The notes under the pieces are model-generated. The model worked only from the letters and a program-made list of their open reading frames with translations. It did no database searches and was not told where the DNA came from. 54,312 nt of DNA, taken from the NCBI RefSeq assembly GCF_009720385.1, contig NZ_ML769304.1, positions 320,997 through 375,308 of the forward strand, written 5' to 3'. This DNA comes from Catellatospora vulcania. Lineage in GTDB: Bacteria > Actinomycetota > Actinomycetes > Mycobacteriales > Micromonosporaceae. The position numbers and the translations under genes are program-made. Below are positions 24,206-33,081 of the stretch, one piece after another; the first letter of the stretch is position 1; each line of letters starts with the position of its first letter.

Positions 24206-27200
24206 ATGCAGTTCGTCTTTAGCCTGGCCGACACCGAGCACGAGCTGGACCTGAGGCTGGGCCGCCCGGACGCGACGGTGGGCGATCTGGCGGCGGCGCT
24301 GGATCTGCCCGGCGGGCTGCTCGTCGACGGGCGGCCCGCCCGCGCGGAGACGGCGCTGGTCGAGTCGGGGCTGGTGACGGGTTCTCAGGTGACCGCCCGG
24401 GAGGCAGGGCCCACGGTCGCAGCCGCGCCCGTGGCGGTGCTGCGGATCGCGGGCGGCCTGGCCGCGGGCCGCACCGTGGGGCTGCCGGTGGGGCGCACCA
24501 CGCTCGGCCGCGCTCCGGCGGCGGGAGTCTGCGTTTCGGCCCCGGACGTGTCCCGGGAGCACTGCGCCCTGGACGTGGCCGCCGACGGCCGGGTCACCGT
24601 CACCGACCTGGGCTCGCGCAACGGCACCGACCTCAACGGCGCCCGGCTGAGCGGCCCGTCGGCCGTCGGCCCGGACGACGTCATCTCGCTGGCTGGGCAG
24701 GTGCTGCTGCGGGTGCTGCCGCCCGCGCGGCTGGAGCGGGTGCAGCACGTCAACCCGGTGCGGGAAGCCCGACCCGGTGGCACCATGCCGTTCAACCGGC
24801 CGCCCCGCGCCGCGTCGGCCGCCTCCGCGCCGCCGATCCGGGTGCCGCGGTCCCCGTCGGCGGGGCACCGTACGCCGTTCAGCTTGGCGCTGTTCATCGG
24901 TCCGATGGCGATGGCCGGGGTCATGGTGATGGTCATGGGCGACTGGCGGTTCGCGCTGTTCGCGCTGCTGTCGCCGGTGATGCTGGTGGGCGAGTTCGTC
25001 GAGCAGCGCACCCGGGGCCGGGTCAGCCTGCGCCGGGGCCGTCGCGACCATGCCCGCCGGCTCGACGAGGCCCGCGCGGAGCTGACCCGGCGACGCGCCG
25101 CCGAGATCGCCGCCCGCCGGGCCGCGCACGCCGACCCGGCCGCGCTGCTGGCCAGGGCCGAGGGCCCCGGGGCGCGGCTGTGGGAGCGCCGCCCCGGCGC
25201 GGCGGACTTCATGCAGCTCAGCGTCGGCGTCGCGGACCAGCCGTGGCTGCCGCCGCTGACCACGGACGGCGGAAACGCCCCCGACCCGGCCGACGCCGCG
25301 CAGCTCGACGCGGATGAGCCGCTGCCGCAGGTGCCGGTGGTCGCCTCGGCGGCCGGTGGTGTGATCGGACTGGAGGGCGATCGGGCCGCCGCGCTGGCCG
25401 TGGCCCGGTCGCTGCTGTGCCAGGCCGTGGTGAGCAGCGGGCCCGCCGACGTCACCGTCGCCCTGTTCGCCGACCAGGACCGGATCGCCGACTGGGACTG
25501 GACGAAGTGGCTGCCGCACCTGGCCGAACCCGGCGGCGGGGCCGGGCGTCTCGTCGCCGTCGGGGACGAGCAGTCGGCGGCGCTGGCGCGGGCGCTGCTG
25601 GCCGCGGGCGATCCGGCGGCTTCCCGGGCGACGCTGATCGTGGTCGACGGGGCGGCGCTGCTGGAGGGACGGCCGTGCCCGCTGCGGGACCTGCTCGCGG
25701 GCAGCGCGACCCGGTCCGGCGGGATCGTGCTGACCGACCGGCTGCCCGCGCTGTGCACGTCGGTGCTGTCGCTGGGCGGGGACGGCACCGGGCGGCTGCA
25801 CCAGGTCACGACCGGGGAGGAGATCACCGGAATCCTGCCGCAGGGGGTGGGCGAGGAGCACGCCCGGCGTACCGCGCGGGCGCTGGCCCGGTTCGACGAC
25901 CCCGAGTCGCCGGTGGCGGGCGCGGGACTGCCCGACAGCGTGAACCTGCTGCCGCTGCTGGGCCTGCCCGACGTGACCGGCCCGGCGCTCGCCGAGCGCT
26001 GGCAGGCCGGGGCCGGGGCGCTGCGGGTGCGGGCGGTGCTCGGCGTCGGCGAGCGCGACCTGTTCGGCGTGGACCTCGACGACGACGGGCCACACGGCCT
26101 GATCGCGGGCACCACCGGGTCGGGCAAGAGCGAGCTGCTGCGCACCCTCATCGCGAGCATGGCGGTGGAGACCGACCCGCAGCACCTGACGTTCGCGCTG
26201 GTGGACTACAAGGGGGGCGGGGCACTTGACGAGTGCGCGAAGCTACCGCACGTGGTCGGGCTGGTCACCGACCTGGACGAGCAGCTGGGCGAGCGGGCGC
26301 TGCGCTGCCTGGAGGCCGAGCTGAAGCACCGCGAGCACGCGCTGCGCGACGCGGGCCTCGGTCATGTGCGTGACTATCAGCGGCTGCGCCAGACGCGGCA
26401 GCCCGAGCTGGAGCCGATGCCGCGGCTGGTGGTGGTGATCGACGAGTTCGCGACGCTGGTGAAGTCGCTGCCGGACTTCGTGGACTCGCTGGTGAGCATC
26501 GCGCAGCGGGGCCGCAGCCTCGGCATGCACCTGATCATGGCGACGCAGCGGCCCGCGGGTTCGGTGAGCGACGCCATCAAGAACAACGTGAAGCTGCGCA
26601 TCGCGCTGCGGCTGGAGAGCACGGGCGACTCGCAGGACGTCATCGACAGCCCGGCCGCCGCCGGGATCGGCAGCCGCCAGTGGGGCCGCGCCTACTACCG
26701 GCTCAGCCTGCGCGAGGTGCTGCCGGTGCAGACCGCGCTGTCCACCGGGGTGAGCCCGCGGGCCGGGGCGGCCGCCGCGGTGTCGCTGACGCCGTTCCTG
26801 CTCGGCGGCGGCGTCGCCGCGGGCGAGTCCGGCGACGGGGCCACCGACCTGCAACGCATCGTCGAGGCGGCCACTGACGCGTGCGCGGTCGCGCAGATCG
26901 GCGCGCCCCGCCGCCCGTGGCCGGACCCGCTGCCCGCGCTGATCGGGCTCGCGGACCTCGGCGAGGCGGCCCGCACCCTGCAGGGTGACATCCGCGCCCT
27001 GCCTGCGCTGGCGCTGGCCGACGACCCCGACCGGCAGGCGCAGTACCCCGTCGGCTGGGACCCGGAGGCGGGCAACCTGCTCTGCTACGGCTCGGTCGGC
27101 GCAGGAGCCACCACCACCCTGGCCACCCTGGCCCTGGCCATGGCCGCCGCGGCACCGCCCGACCGGCAGCACCTGTACGTGCTCGACCTCGGGGCGGGTG

Positions 27201-28411
27201 ACCTCGCGCCGCTGGCAGACCTGCCGCACACCGGCGCGTACGTCGGCGCGGCCGAGAAGGAACGCCGCAGCCGCCTGATCCGGTTGCTGCGCCGCGAGGT
27301 CGACGCCCGCAAGGCCGGGGCGGCGCAGACCCCGTGGCTGGTGCTGATCGACAACGTCGGCGCGCTGCTGTCCGAACTCGACCGCGACGCCACCGGCATG
27401 GCCCTGGCCGACGAGCTGGCCCGGGTGTACGCCGACGGTCCCGCGGTCGGGGTGCACGTCGCCGCGACCGCCGACCGCGCCGGTGCCGTACCCGGCTCGT
27501 GGGCAGCCCTCACCCAGCAGAAACTGCTGCTGCGCCTGGCCGACCCGAACGAGTACGGCGCGTTCGACGTACCCCGCACCGCCGTGCCCGCCTTCACCGC
27601 CGGACGTGCCCTGATCGCCGCGACCCGGCAGGTGGTCCAGCTCGCCCACCCCGGAGCCGAGACCGCCGCCGCGGTCGAGACGGTCGCGGCCCGGTGCCCG
27701 GGCGCGGCCCGCACCGCCCCCGCGGTCCGGGCGCTACCGCACCAGGTCGGCTGGTCGCAGCTGGCCGCCCCGGCCGCGTGCGGCCCCGAACCGTGGCAGC
27801 TGCCGCTGGGCCTTTCCGCCGAATCCCTCGACCCGGTCGGGCTCACCCTCTACGAGCGCGAACACGCGGTGATCACCGGCCCGTCGCGGTCCGGCCGCAG
27901 CACCGCGCTGTGCACGGTCGCGCTCGCCGCACTGTCCGCAGACCCCGCACCGGCCGTCGTCGCGTACACCCCGCGCCGCTCCCCGCTGCGCGACCTCGAC
28001 CCGCGGGTTCGGGTCTGCACCGACTACGACGGGCTGCGCACCGTCCTGTCCGCCACCGACCGGCCCACGCTGCTGCTCGTCGACGACGCCGAGGCGGTCG
28101 AGGACACCGCCGACGCGCTCGACGTGTGGCTGGCCGCGGGCGGCCCCGGCCGGCACCTGGTCGCCGCGGGCCGGGCCGAGGCCGTACGCCGCAGCTACGG
28201 CGGCTGGGTGCAGCGGGTCCGCGACTGCCGCACCGGCGTGCTGCTGGCGCCCGACCACGACCTCGACGGTGACCTGCTCGGCGTGACCCTGCCCCGGCAC
28301 GACCGGATGGCGCCCGTGCCCGGCCGCGGCTACCTCGTCGTCAACGGCGGCGTCGAAGGTGTGCAGCTCGCCCTGCCCGACGCCGTCCCGTCAATACCGC
28401 ACCGGTTGTAG
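24206..28411 (+). CDS. FHA-domain FtsK/SpoIIIE-type ATPase (EccC/EssC-like, type VII secretion)
   Basis: A 1401-aa ATPase. Order: N-terminal ubiquitin-like segment (1-65); FHA domain about 75-165 with Gly-Arg at 101-102, SREH at 116-119 and SRNG ending at 140; two membrane helices about 225-268; then three FtsK-like ATPase domains. Domain 1 is intact, with Walker A GTTGSGKS (635-642) and Walker B VVVIDE (742-747). Domain 2 has GSVGAGATT (962-970) and domain 3 GPSRSGRST (1225-1233); neither has the Walker Lys. GGGAGG lies nine bases before ATG 24206. FHA plus FtsK is the EssC layout; together with adjacent WXG100 genes it indicates a WXG100 export motor. Confidence 0.9.
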   Translation: MQFVFSLADTEHELDLRLGRPDATVGDLAAALDLPGGLLVDGRPARAETALVESGLVTGSQVTAREAGPTVAAAPVAVLRIAGGLAAGRTVGLPVGRTTLGRAPAAGVCVSAPDVSREHCALDVAADGRVTVTDLGSRNGTDLNGARLSGPSAVGPDDVISLAGQVLLRVLPPARLERVQHVNPVREARPGGTMPFNRPPRAASAASAPPIRVPRSPSAGHRTPFSLALFIGPMAMAGVMVMVMGDWRFALFALLSPVMLVGEFVEQRTRGRVSLRRGRRDHARRLDEARAELTRRRAAEIAARRAAHADPAALLARAEGPGARLWERRPGAADFMQLSVGVADQPWLPPLTTDGGNAPDPADAAQLDADEPLPQVPVVASAAGGVIGLEGDRAAALAVARSLLCQAVVSSGPADVTVALFADQDRIADWDWTKWLPHLAEPGGGAGRLVAVGDEQSAALARALLAAGDPAASRATLIVVDGAALLEGRPCPLRDLLAGSATRSGGIVLTDRLPALCTSVLSLGGDGTGRLHQVTTGEEITGILPQGVGEEHARRTARALARFDDPESPVAGAGLPDSVNLLPLLGLPDVTGPALAERWQAGAGALRVRAVLGVGERDLFGVDLDDDGPHGLIAGTTGSGKSELLRTLIASMAVETDPQHLTFALVDYKGGGALDECAKLPHVVGLVTDLDEQLGERALRCLEAELKHREHALRDAGLGHVRDYQRLRQTRQPELEPMPRLVVVIDEFATLVKSLPDFVDSLVSIAQRGRSLGMHLIMATQRPAGSVSDAIKNNVKLRIALRLESTGDSQDVIDSPAAAGIGSRQWGRAYYRLSLREVLPVQTALSTGVSPRAGAAAAVSLTPFLLGGGVAAGESGDGATDLQRIVEAATDACAVAQIGAPRRPWPDPLPALIGLADLGEAARTLQGDIRALPALALADDPDRQAQYPVGWDPEAGNLLCYGSVGAGATTTLATLALAMAAAAPPDRQHLYVLDLGAGDLAPLADLPHTGAYVGAAEKERRSRLIRLLRREVDARKAGAAQTPWLVLIDNVGALLSELDRDATGMALADELARVYADGPAVGVHVAATADRAGAVPGSWAALTQQKLLLRLADPNEYGAFDVPRTAVPAFTAGRALIAATRQVVQLAHPGAETAAAVETVAARCPGAARTAPAVRALPHQVGWSQLAAPAACGPEPWQLPLGLSAESLDPVGLTLYEREHAVITGPSRSGRSTALCTVALAALSADPAPAVVAYTPRRSPLRDLDPRVRVCTDYDGLRTVLSATDRPTLLLVDDAEAVEDTADALDVWLAAGGPGRHLVAAGRAEAVRRSYGGWVQRVRDCRTGVLLAPDHDLDGDLLGVTLPRHDRMAPVPGRGYLVVNGGVEGVQLALPDAVPSIPHRL

Positions 28412-28518
28412 ACGGCTACCGCGCACGGTCTACCAGGAACTTCCACCCCCGGCCGGTCGACCGGCACACCGTCCATCTGCGACTGTCGAGTAGTCGCGAA
28501 GACCTGGGGAGGTATCCG

Positions 28519-28821
28519 ATGGGCGAGCCGTACGTGCACGTCAACTACGACTTCGGCGCGGCCGACCAGCTCGCGTCGGCGCTGACCGCGGCGGCCAACG
28601 ACACCCACGCGCTGATCGAGCAGCGCAAGGCCGCCCGTACCAGCCTGCTCGGCGCGGAACCCGGCCTGGCCTGGGACGGCAGGCACCGCAGGGACTTCGA
28701 CCGCGACTTCACCAGCCAGCAGCGCAAACTCGCCGCACTGGAGGACGACCTGCGCGACGCGCTGAAGGTGCTCCACCGGATCAGCCAGCAGGCCCACGAC
28801 GTCAACAAGCGGCACCGGTAG
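28519..28821 (+). CDS. WXG100-like small protein A
   Basis: A 100-aa all-helical protein with a WDG turn at 52-54 separating two amphipathic helices, the ESAT-6/WXG100 layout. No signal peptide and no C-terminal YxxxD/E motif. A good GGGGAGG precedes the ATG. The 107-nt space upstream holds the palindrome GCCGGTCGACCGGC (28452-28465). It is followed after 9 nt by the 535-aa protein. The N-terminal half is Ala-rich; the C-terminal half is strongly charged (HRRDFDRDF, QQRKLAALEDDLRDALK). Probably forms a helical hairpin dimer and is a substrate or chaperone of the FtsK-type motor. Confidence 0.82.
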   Translation: MGEPYVHVNYDFGAADQLASALTAAANDTHALIEQRKAARTSLLGAEPGLAWDGRHRRDFDRDFTSQQRKLAALEDDLRDALKVLHRISQQAHDVNKRHR

Positions 28822-28830
28822 GCGCGGGCG

Positions 28831-30438
28831 ATGGCGACCAGCTCGGCGATCCCCGAGAACCTCAGCGCGTACGCGGACCGCTGCGTGCCCGCCGACGACG
28901 CGCTGCGCACCCTGGTCGGCACCCGGCTGCGCCCGGCGATCACCACCTTCTTCGCCCGCTCCGCCCCGGGCGCCGACGGGCAGAACATCGACACCGCCGC
29001 GCTGCGCAACCGCCTCGGCGGCGTGTGCACCGCCGGGTCCGTCGACGCCCTGCTCGCCGCCGCGGCAGCGGACGCGTCCCGGCTGGACGCCTGGGTCAAG
29101 CAGGTCGGCCGGGTCTTCCTGGAAGCCGGCACCCAGGGACCGCCGATCCAGGGCCCTATCGCGCCCGGCGCCACCCGCCCCATCGTCTACCAGGTCGACG
29201 ACACCAAGGTCGACCTGGCCGCACACCTGCCGTCGATGGACGCGGGCAAGCAGCTGGCCGCCAAATTCAAGGACTCCACCGACTCCGCCACCCTCACCTG
29301 GGTCACCGAGCAGCTCCAGTTGCACAAGGACGACCCGTACTACCTCGCCGCGGTGTTCAACAACCTCGACCCGAACGACATCGCCCGGCTGCTGCGCAAC
29401 CCGGCCAACGGGCTGCTGCTGTCGTACGCGTTCGCGCACAACCTGGTCACCCCCGACGCCGCGAAGAAGATCGTCGAGGCGCTCAGCCACATCTCCGGCA
29501 TGCACGAGATCTCCCCCGAACACCAGTACCTGCCCGCCGACTCGCGCGCCGCGTTCCTGCGCTACCTCGCCGCCGACCCGGCCGCGGCGAAGTACTTCCT
29601 CAAGGCGATCGGCCCCGAAGGCTGGAAAAAGCTCGTCAGCCTGTACGCGGGCAAGCCCATTCCCGGCGCCCAGATCGAACCCCTGCGGGTACTCCAGACC
29701 GCGTTGAAGGACACCAAGGACCCCAACGAGGTCCAGTGGTACCTGAAACTGCTCGCCGAGAACCTGCCCGGCCACGTCGACCCGGCCAACTTCAAGCCGC
29801 TGGAGCCGGTCCTGCGGGAGCTGCTGCTCGACAGCCTGCCCAAGCTCAAGGAGCCGGTGCCAGGACCCGGCGGCGACGTCGAAGGGTGGGTGATCAAGTA
29901 CGCCACCGCCCTCGACAGCCTCAACAAGATCTCCGACTGGGTAGGGCAGCACTACGAGGACGCCACCGCCTTCCGCACGCTCTTCCCGGAACTGCTCCTC
30001 GGCATCGCCACCGACCTGGTGCTCGAACGCATCCCCGGCGGCGTGGCCAAGGACATCGCCACGCAGCTGGTCCCCATCGACAAGGGCCAGGAGTGGCTGC
30101 TCAAGCAGCTGGAGGTGAAGCCCGGCGAGGAGTACGAACCGCGGGTGTACCTGCGCAAGGCGGCCATCTCCACCCTCGTGCTGACCCTGCTCGCGCAGGG
30201 CCGGATCACGCTGCCAGGCCAGAGCGCCCCGGTGTCGCTCGCCCAGCTGCAAGCCGACCCCGACTTCGCCAAGATGCTCGACGCCTTGGCCGACAAACGC
30301 CCGCCCGAGGACTCCGGCAAATACGAGGAGTGGTTCAAGAAGAGGCGCGACGCGCTGCAGCTGGCCCGCAAATACCACCTGGACGGCGGCACGCTCTACT
30401 CCGTCGTCAACAACCTGGACAACAACCTGCTCCCCTAG
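28831..30438 (+). CDS. 535-aa helical protein of a WXG100 locus, candidate exported substrate
   Basis: A soluble 535-aa protein of unknown family with no signal peptide or membrane helix. Residues 1-100 look like a helical WXG/LXG-type leader (AYADRCVPADDALRTLVGTRLRPAITTFFARS). The remainder is a long helical domain with blocks such as DDPYYLAAVFNNLDPNDIARLLRNPANGLLLSYAF and LLLGIATDLVLERIPGGVAKDIATQLVPI. It lies between two WXG100-like genes, spaced 9 and 35 nt. That placement and the N-terminal helices suggest a large substrate or structural partner. I see no toxin active site, and no immunity gene follows directly. Confidence 0.75.
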   Translation: MATSSAIPENLSAYADRCVPADDALRTLVGTRLRPAITTFFARSAPGADGQNIDTAALRNRLGGVCTAGSVDALLAAAAADASRLDAWVKQVGRVFLEAGTQGPPIQGPIAPGATRPIVYQVDDTKVDLAAHLPSMDAGKQLAAKFKDSTDSATLTWVTEQLQLHKDDPYYLAAVFNNLDPNDIARLLRNPANGLLLSYAFAHNLVTPDAAKKIVEALSHISGMHEISPEHQYLPADSRAAFLRYLAADPAAAKYFLKAIGPEGWKKLVSLYAGKPIPGAQIEPLRVLQTALKDTKDPNEVQWYLKLLAENLPGHVDPANFKPLEPVLRELLLDSLPKLKEPVPGPGGDVEGWVIKYATALDSLNKISDWVGQHYEDATAFRTLFPELLLGIATDLVLERIPGGVAKDIATQLVPIDKGQEWLLKQLEVKPGEEYEPRVYLRKAAISTLVLTLLAQGRITLPGQSAPVSLAQLQADPDFAKMLDALADKRPPEDSGKYEEWFKKRRDALQLARKYHLDGGTLYSVVNNLDNNLLP

Positions 30439-30473
30439 CCACCAGGGCCGGGGTGAACGTACGAGGAGAGGTC

Positions 30474-30749
30474 ATGGCGACAGTCAAGGTAACCGATCAG
30501 GCCCACGCCGACGCGCAGCGGCTGCTGGGCATCATCAACAACCAGATGCCGGGGCTCATCACCCAGCTGCAGGGCACCGGCCGGGCGCTCAAGGACCCCA
30601 ACAACTGGGAGGGCCCGCTCGCGGTCCAGTTCCGCGGGGTGTGGGACAAGGCCGAGGGCGACCTCAACCGCATGCGCGAAGCGCTGGCCGACCTGCAGGG
30701 CTCGGTCCAGAAGATCCTCAGCAACATCTCGCGCGCCGGCGGCGCGTGA
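30474..30749 (+). CDS. WXG100-like small protein B
   Basis: A 91-aa protein with the WXG motif as WEG at 45-47 between two helices (AHADAQRLLGIINNQMPGLITQLQGTG and AVQFRGVWDKAEGDLNRMREALADLQGSVQKILSNI), closely following the ESAT-6 layout. GAGGAGAG lies a few bases before the ATG. It could pair with protein A as a heterodimer, the two flanking the large helical protein. A GC hairpin follows before the kinase gene. Confidence 0.88.
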   Translation: MATVKVTDQAHADAQRLLGIINNQMPGLITQLQGTGRALKDPNNWEGPLAVQFRGVWDKAEGDLNRMREALADLQGSVQKILSNISRAGGA

Positions 30750-30760
30750 TCGGGGGCGGC

Positions 30761-30786
30761 CGGGCGGCGCCGCGAGGCGCCGCCCG
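30761..30786 (+). terminator. 11-bp hairpin with GCGA tetraloop between WXG100 and kinase genes
   Basis: CGGGCGGCGCC (30761-30771) and GGCGCCGCCCG (30776-30786) pair perfectly around a GCGA loop, a GNRA-type tetraloop that stabilises RNA stems. It sits 11 nt past the WXG100 stop and 8 nt before the kinase GGAGG site. It may attenuate the downstream half of the operon or protect the WXG100 message. Confidence 0.6.
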
Positions 30787-30804
30787 CTGGCGACGGAGGC
30801 AGCG

Positions 30805-32235
30805 ATGATGTACGAAGGCCCCGAGGCCATCGACGGGTACCACGACCTGGTCCGCATCGGACACGGCGGGTTCAGCGTCGTCTACCGCGCCCACCAGGAG
30901 GTGTTCGAGCGCGAGGTCGCCGTCAAGGTGCTCATGGTCGGCTCCGACGAGGCGCTGCGCCGCCGCTTCCTGCGCGAGGTCAAACTCACCGCACAGCTCA
31001 GCAGCCACCCCCACGTCGTGACGATCCTCGACGCGGGCATGACCGCCTCCGGGCGGCCGTACCTGGCCACCGAGCTGTACGAGCACGGCTCGCTGCACGA
31101 ACGCGTCCGCGAGCAGGGACGGCTCGCCCCCGACGAGGTCGTCCGCATCGGCGTGAAGATCGCCGGCGCGCTGGCCGCCGCGCACGAGGCGGGCATGGTG
31201 CACCGCGACGTCAAACCCAGCAACATCCTCATCTCCCGGTACGGCGAGCCGGTGCTCGCCGACTTCGGCGTGGCCTGGCTGCTCGACGGCCACTCCTCGG
31301 CCACCATGCTGGACGTCTTCTCCCCGCACCACGTGGCCCCGGAGACCGTCAACGGCGGCCGCCCCGGCCCGGCCTCGGACGTCTACGCGCTGGGCTCCAC
31401 CATGTACCACCTGCTGCGGGGCAGCGCCCCGTACAGCGGCGAAGGCGACGACGCCATCGCGGCCGTGCTCTGGCGCACCGTGCACGACCCGGTGCCGCAC
31501 CTGGACCTGCCCGAGTCGCCGGGACTGGCCGACGTGCTCACCACCGCGATGGCCAAGGACCCGGCGCAGCGCTACCCGCACGGCGCCGCGTTCGCCGAAG
31601 CGCTGGCCGCGCTGCTGCCCGCCGCGACCGCCGCCCCGGCACCGGTGCCGCCCCTGCCGCCCCGACCTCCCGCGGCTGTCCCCCGCCCGGCTCCCGCCCC
31701 GGCCGACGAGACGATGTTCCGGCCCGACCGAGCGCTGCCGGCCAAGCCCTCGCCCGCCGCCGCCCGACGTTTCGGCGTCGACCTGGCCGCAGGCGCGGGC
31801 GTCGGCGCGCTGCTGGTGGCGGTGACCGCGTTCGCGCTCTGGCCCGCCCCGGCCCCGCCGCCTGCCGCGCCGCCCGAGGTGCCGACCGGCGCGGCCCTGG
31901 AACAGGCCCGGCCGCACGACGTCACGGTGCTCGACGAGCAGGAGGCATCCGCGCTGGTCCGCTGGACGGTCACCGGCGGCCGCGACGACCGGGTCCTGGT
32001 GCGGGTGCTGTCCGCCGAACCCGGCATGCGGCCCCGGGACGAGATCGCGCCGCGCGGCGTCACCGAACTGCGGATCGGTGGGCTGACCCGGGGCACCGGC
32101 TACTGCTTCCTCGTAGGCGCGGTCCTCGGGCCGGACGAACCCGCGCCGATGGCCTGGTCGCGCCCCCGCTGCATCCGCGACGCCGAGCTGCGCGGCCCGT
32201 TCGCGCAGGCCGTGCCGACCCCTGAGGAGTCCTGA
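30805..32235 (+). CDS. Membrane-anchored Ser/Thr protein kinase
   Basis: A 476-aa Hanks-type kinase. Gly-rich loop IGHGGFSVVY, Lys41 in VAVKVL, catalytic HRDVKPSN with Asp135, DFG at 153-155, and an APE segment (HVAPETV). The kinase ends near 275, followed by a Pro/Ala-rich linker, one membrane helix about 328-348, and an extracytoplasmic region of about 125 residues with fibronectin-III-like strands (ASALVRWTVTGGRDDRVLVRVLSAEPG, GTGYCFLVGAVLG). GGAGG is 5 nt before ATG 30805 and 8 nt before ATG 30808; the second may be the real start. The adjacent FHA domain is a plausible reader of its phosphorylation. Confidence 0.92.
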   Translation: MMYEGPEAIDGYHDLVRIGHGGFSVVYRAHQEVFEREVAVKVLMVGSDEALRRRFLREVKLTAQLSSHPHVVTILDAGMTASGRPYLATELYEHGSLHERVREQGRLAPDEVVRIGVKIAGALAAAHEAGMVHRDVKPSNILISRYGEPVLADFGVAWLLDGHSSATMLDVFSPHHVAPETVNGGRPGPASDVYALGSTMYHLLRGSAPYSGEGDDAIAAVLWRTVHDPVPHLDLPESPGLADVLTTAMAKDPAQRYPHGAAFAEALAALLPAATAAPAPVPPLPPRPPAAVPRPAPAPADETMFRPDRALPAKPSPAAARRFGVDLAAGAGVGALLVAVTAFALWPAPAPPPAAPPEVPTGAALEQARPHDVTVLDEQEASALVRWTVTGGRDDRVLVRVLSAEPGMRPRDEIAPRGVTELRIGGLTRGTGYCFLVGAVLGPDEPAPMAWSRPRCIRDAELRGPFAQAVPTPEES

Positions 32236-32984
32236 TGTCCCGGCTCACCGCCCTGGCCACCGGCCTGGGCACGGCAGTGGTGGTGCTCGCCGCCGCGGTC
32301 GTGCTGCTGTGGCCGGCGCAGTCACCGCCGCCGGTCGAGGCGGCCGTGCCCGCGCCCGGTGCGGCCGTCGAGTTCACCGTCGACGGCCACGACGTCGCCA
32401 CCGCCGACTGCCCGAAGGGAGTGGACTGGGTCGACGACCCGGTACACGGCCAGGTGATCATGCTCAACGGGGCCGACCAGTTCTGCCTCACCGGAGGGCC
32501 GCTGATCCGCACCACCGGCGACTACTCGGTGTCGGCGTGGGTCAAGCTGTTCGTGCCCCCGGACGGTCTGGCCATGACCGCGGTCGCCCAGGACGGCGTC
32601 CACGCCAGCGGCTTCTACCTGCAGTACAGCTGGTACCACCGCAAGTGGGCGTTCAACTGGATGGAGGCCGACGTGGTCGACCCCGTCCACAACCGCACGT
32701 CCACCTCCGACGAGCCGGTCACCACCGAGTGGACGCACCTGGTGGGCACCTACGAGGCCCGCACCCGTCAGATCACCCTCTACGTCAACGGCGTCCCCGG
32801 CAAGCCGGAGACCATCGGCAAACCATGGCAGGCGAAGGGGCCGCTGACGATCGGCCGGGCCAGGTGGAACGGCCAGCCCGGCAACGGCCTGCGCGGCCAG
32901 ATCGCCGGCGTGCAGGTGTGGACCCGCACCCTCAAACCCGAAGAGGTCGTCGAGGTACGCGACGCCGCCACCCGAGCCTCCTGA
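32235..32984 (+). CDS. Exported or membrane-anchored LamG/concanavalin-like lectin domain protein
   Basis: A 249-aa protein with an N-terminal hydrophobic segment (TALATGLGTAVVVLAAAVVLLWPA) acting as signal or anchor, then a LamG/concanavalin-A-like jelly-roll: YSVSAWVKLFVPPDG, GFYLQYSWYHRKWAFNW, TEWTHLVGTYEARTRQITLYVNGVPG and GLRGQIAGVQVWTRTLKPEEV. Such domains bind polysaccharide or protein at the cell surface. Its ATG overlaps the kinase stop by one base (TGATG), so the two are translationally coupled and it is the likely extracellular partner of that kinase. Confidence 0.87.
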   Translation: MSRLTALATGLGTAVVVLAAAVVLLWPAQSPPPVEAAVPAPGAAVEFTVDGHDVATADCPKGVDWVDDPVHGQVIMLNGADQFCLTGGPLIRTTGDYSVSAWVKLFVPPDGLAMTAVAQDGVHASGFYLQYSWYHRKWAFNWMEADVVDPVHNRTSTSDEPVTTEWTHLVGTYEARTRQITLYVNGVPGKPETIGKPWQAKGPLTIGRARWNGQPGNGLRGQIAGVQVWTRTLKPEEVVEVRDAATRAS

Positions 32985-33081
32985 CGTGGGTCACCTGCCC
33001 CGCCCTTACCAGCAGCTTGGCACGCGCTCACGTGCCGTCCGTCACCCCGCCCGGACCCGACACGGTATAGGGTGGGGGCAT

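Noticed and set aside
24116..26185. Antisense frame of 689 codons over the FHA-FtsK gene
   Set aside because: Low-complexity Arg/Gln/Gly composition, no ribosome site and no recognisable motif, while the sense strand encodes intact FHA and ATPase motifs.
28452..28465. Palindrome GCCGGTCGACCGGC before WXG100 protein A as an operator
   Set aside because: Short GC palindromes are frequent by chance at this base composition; noted within the gene entry only.
28330..30378. Antisense frame of 682 codons over the WXG100 and helical protein genes
   Set aside because: Val/Gly/Leu-rich shadow frame; the sense strand has tightly spaced genes with good ribosome sites.
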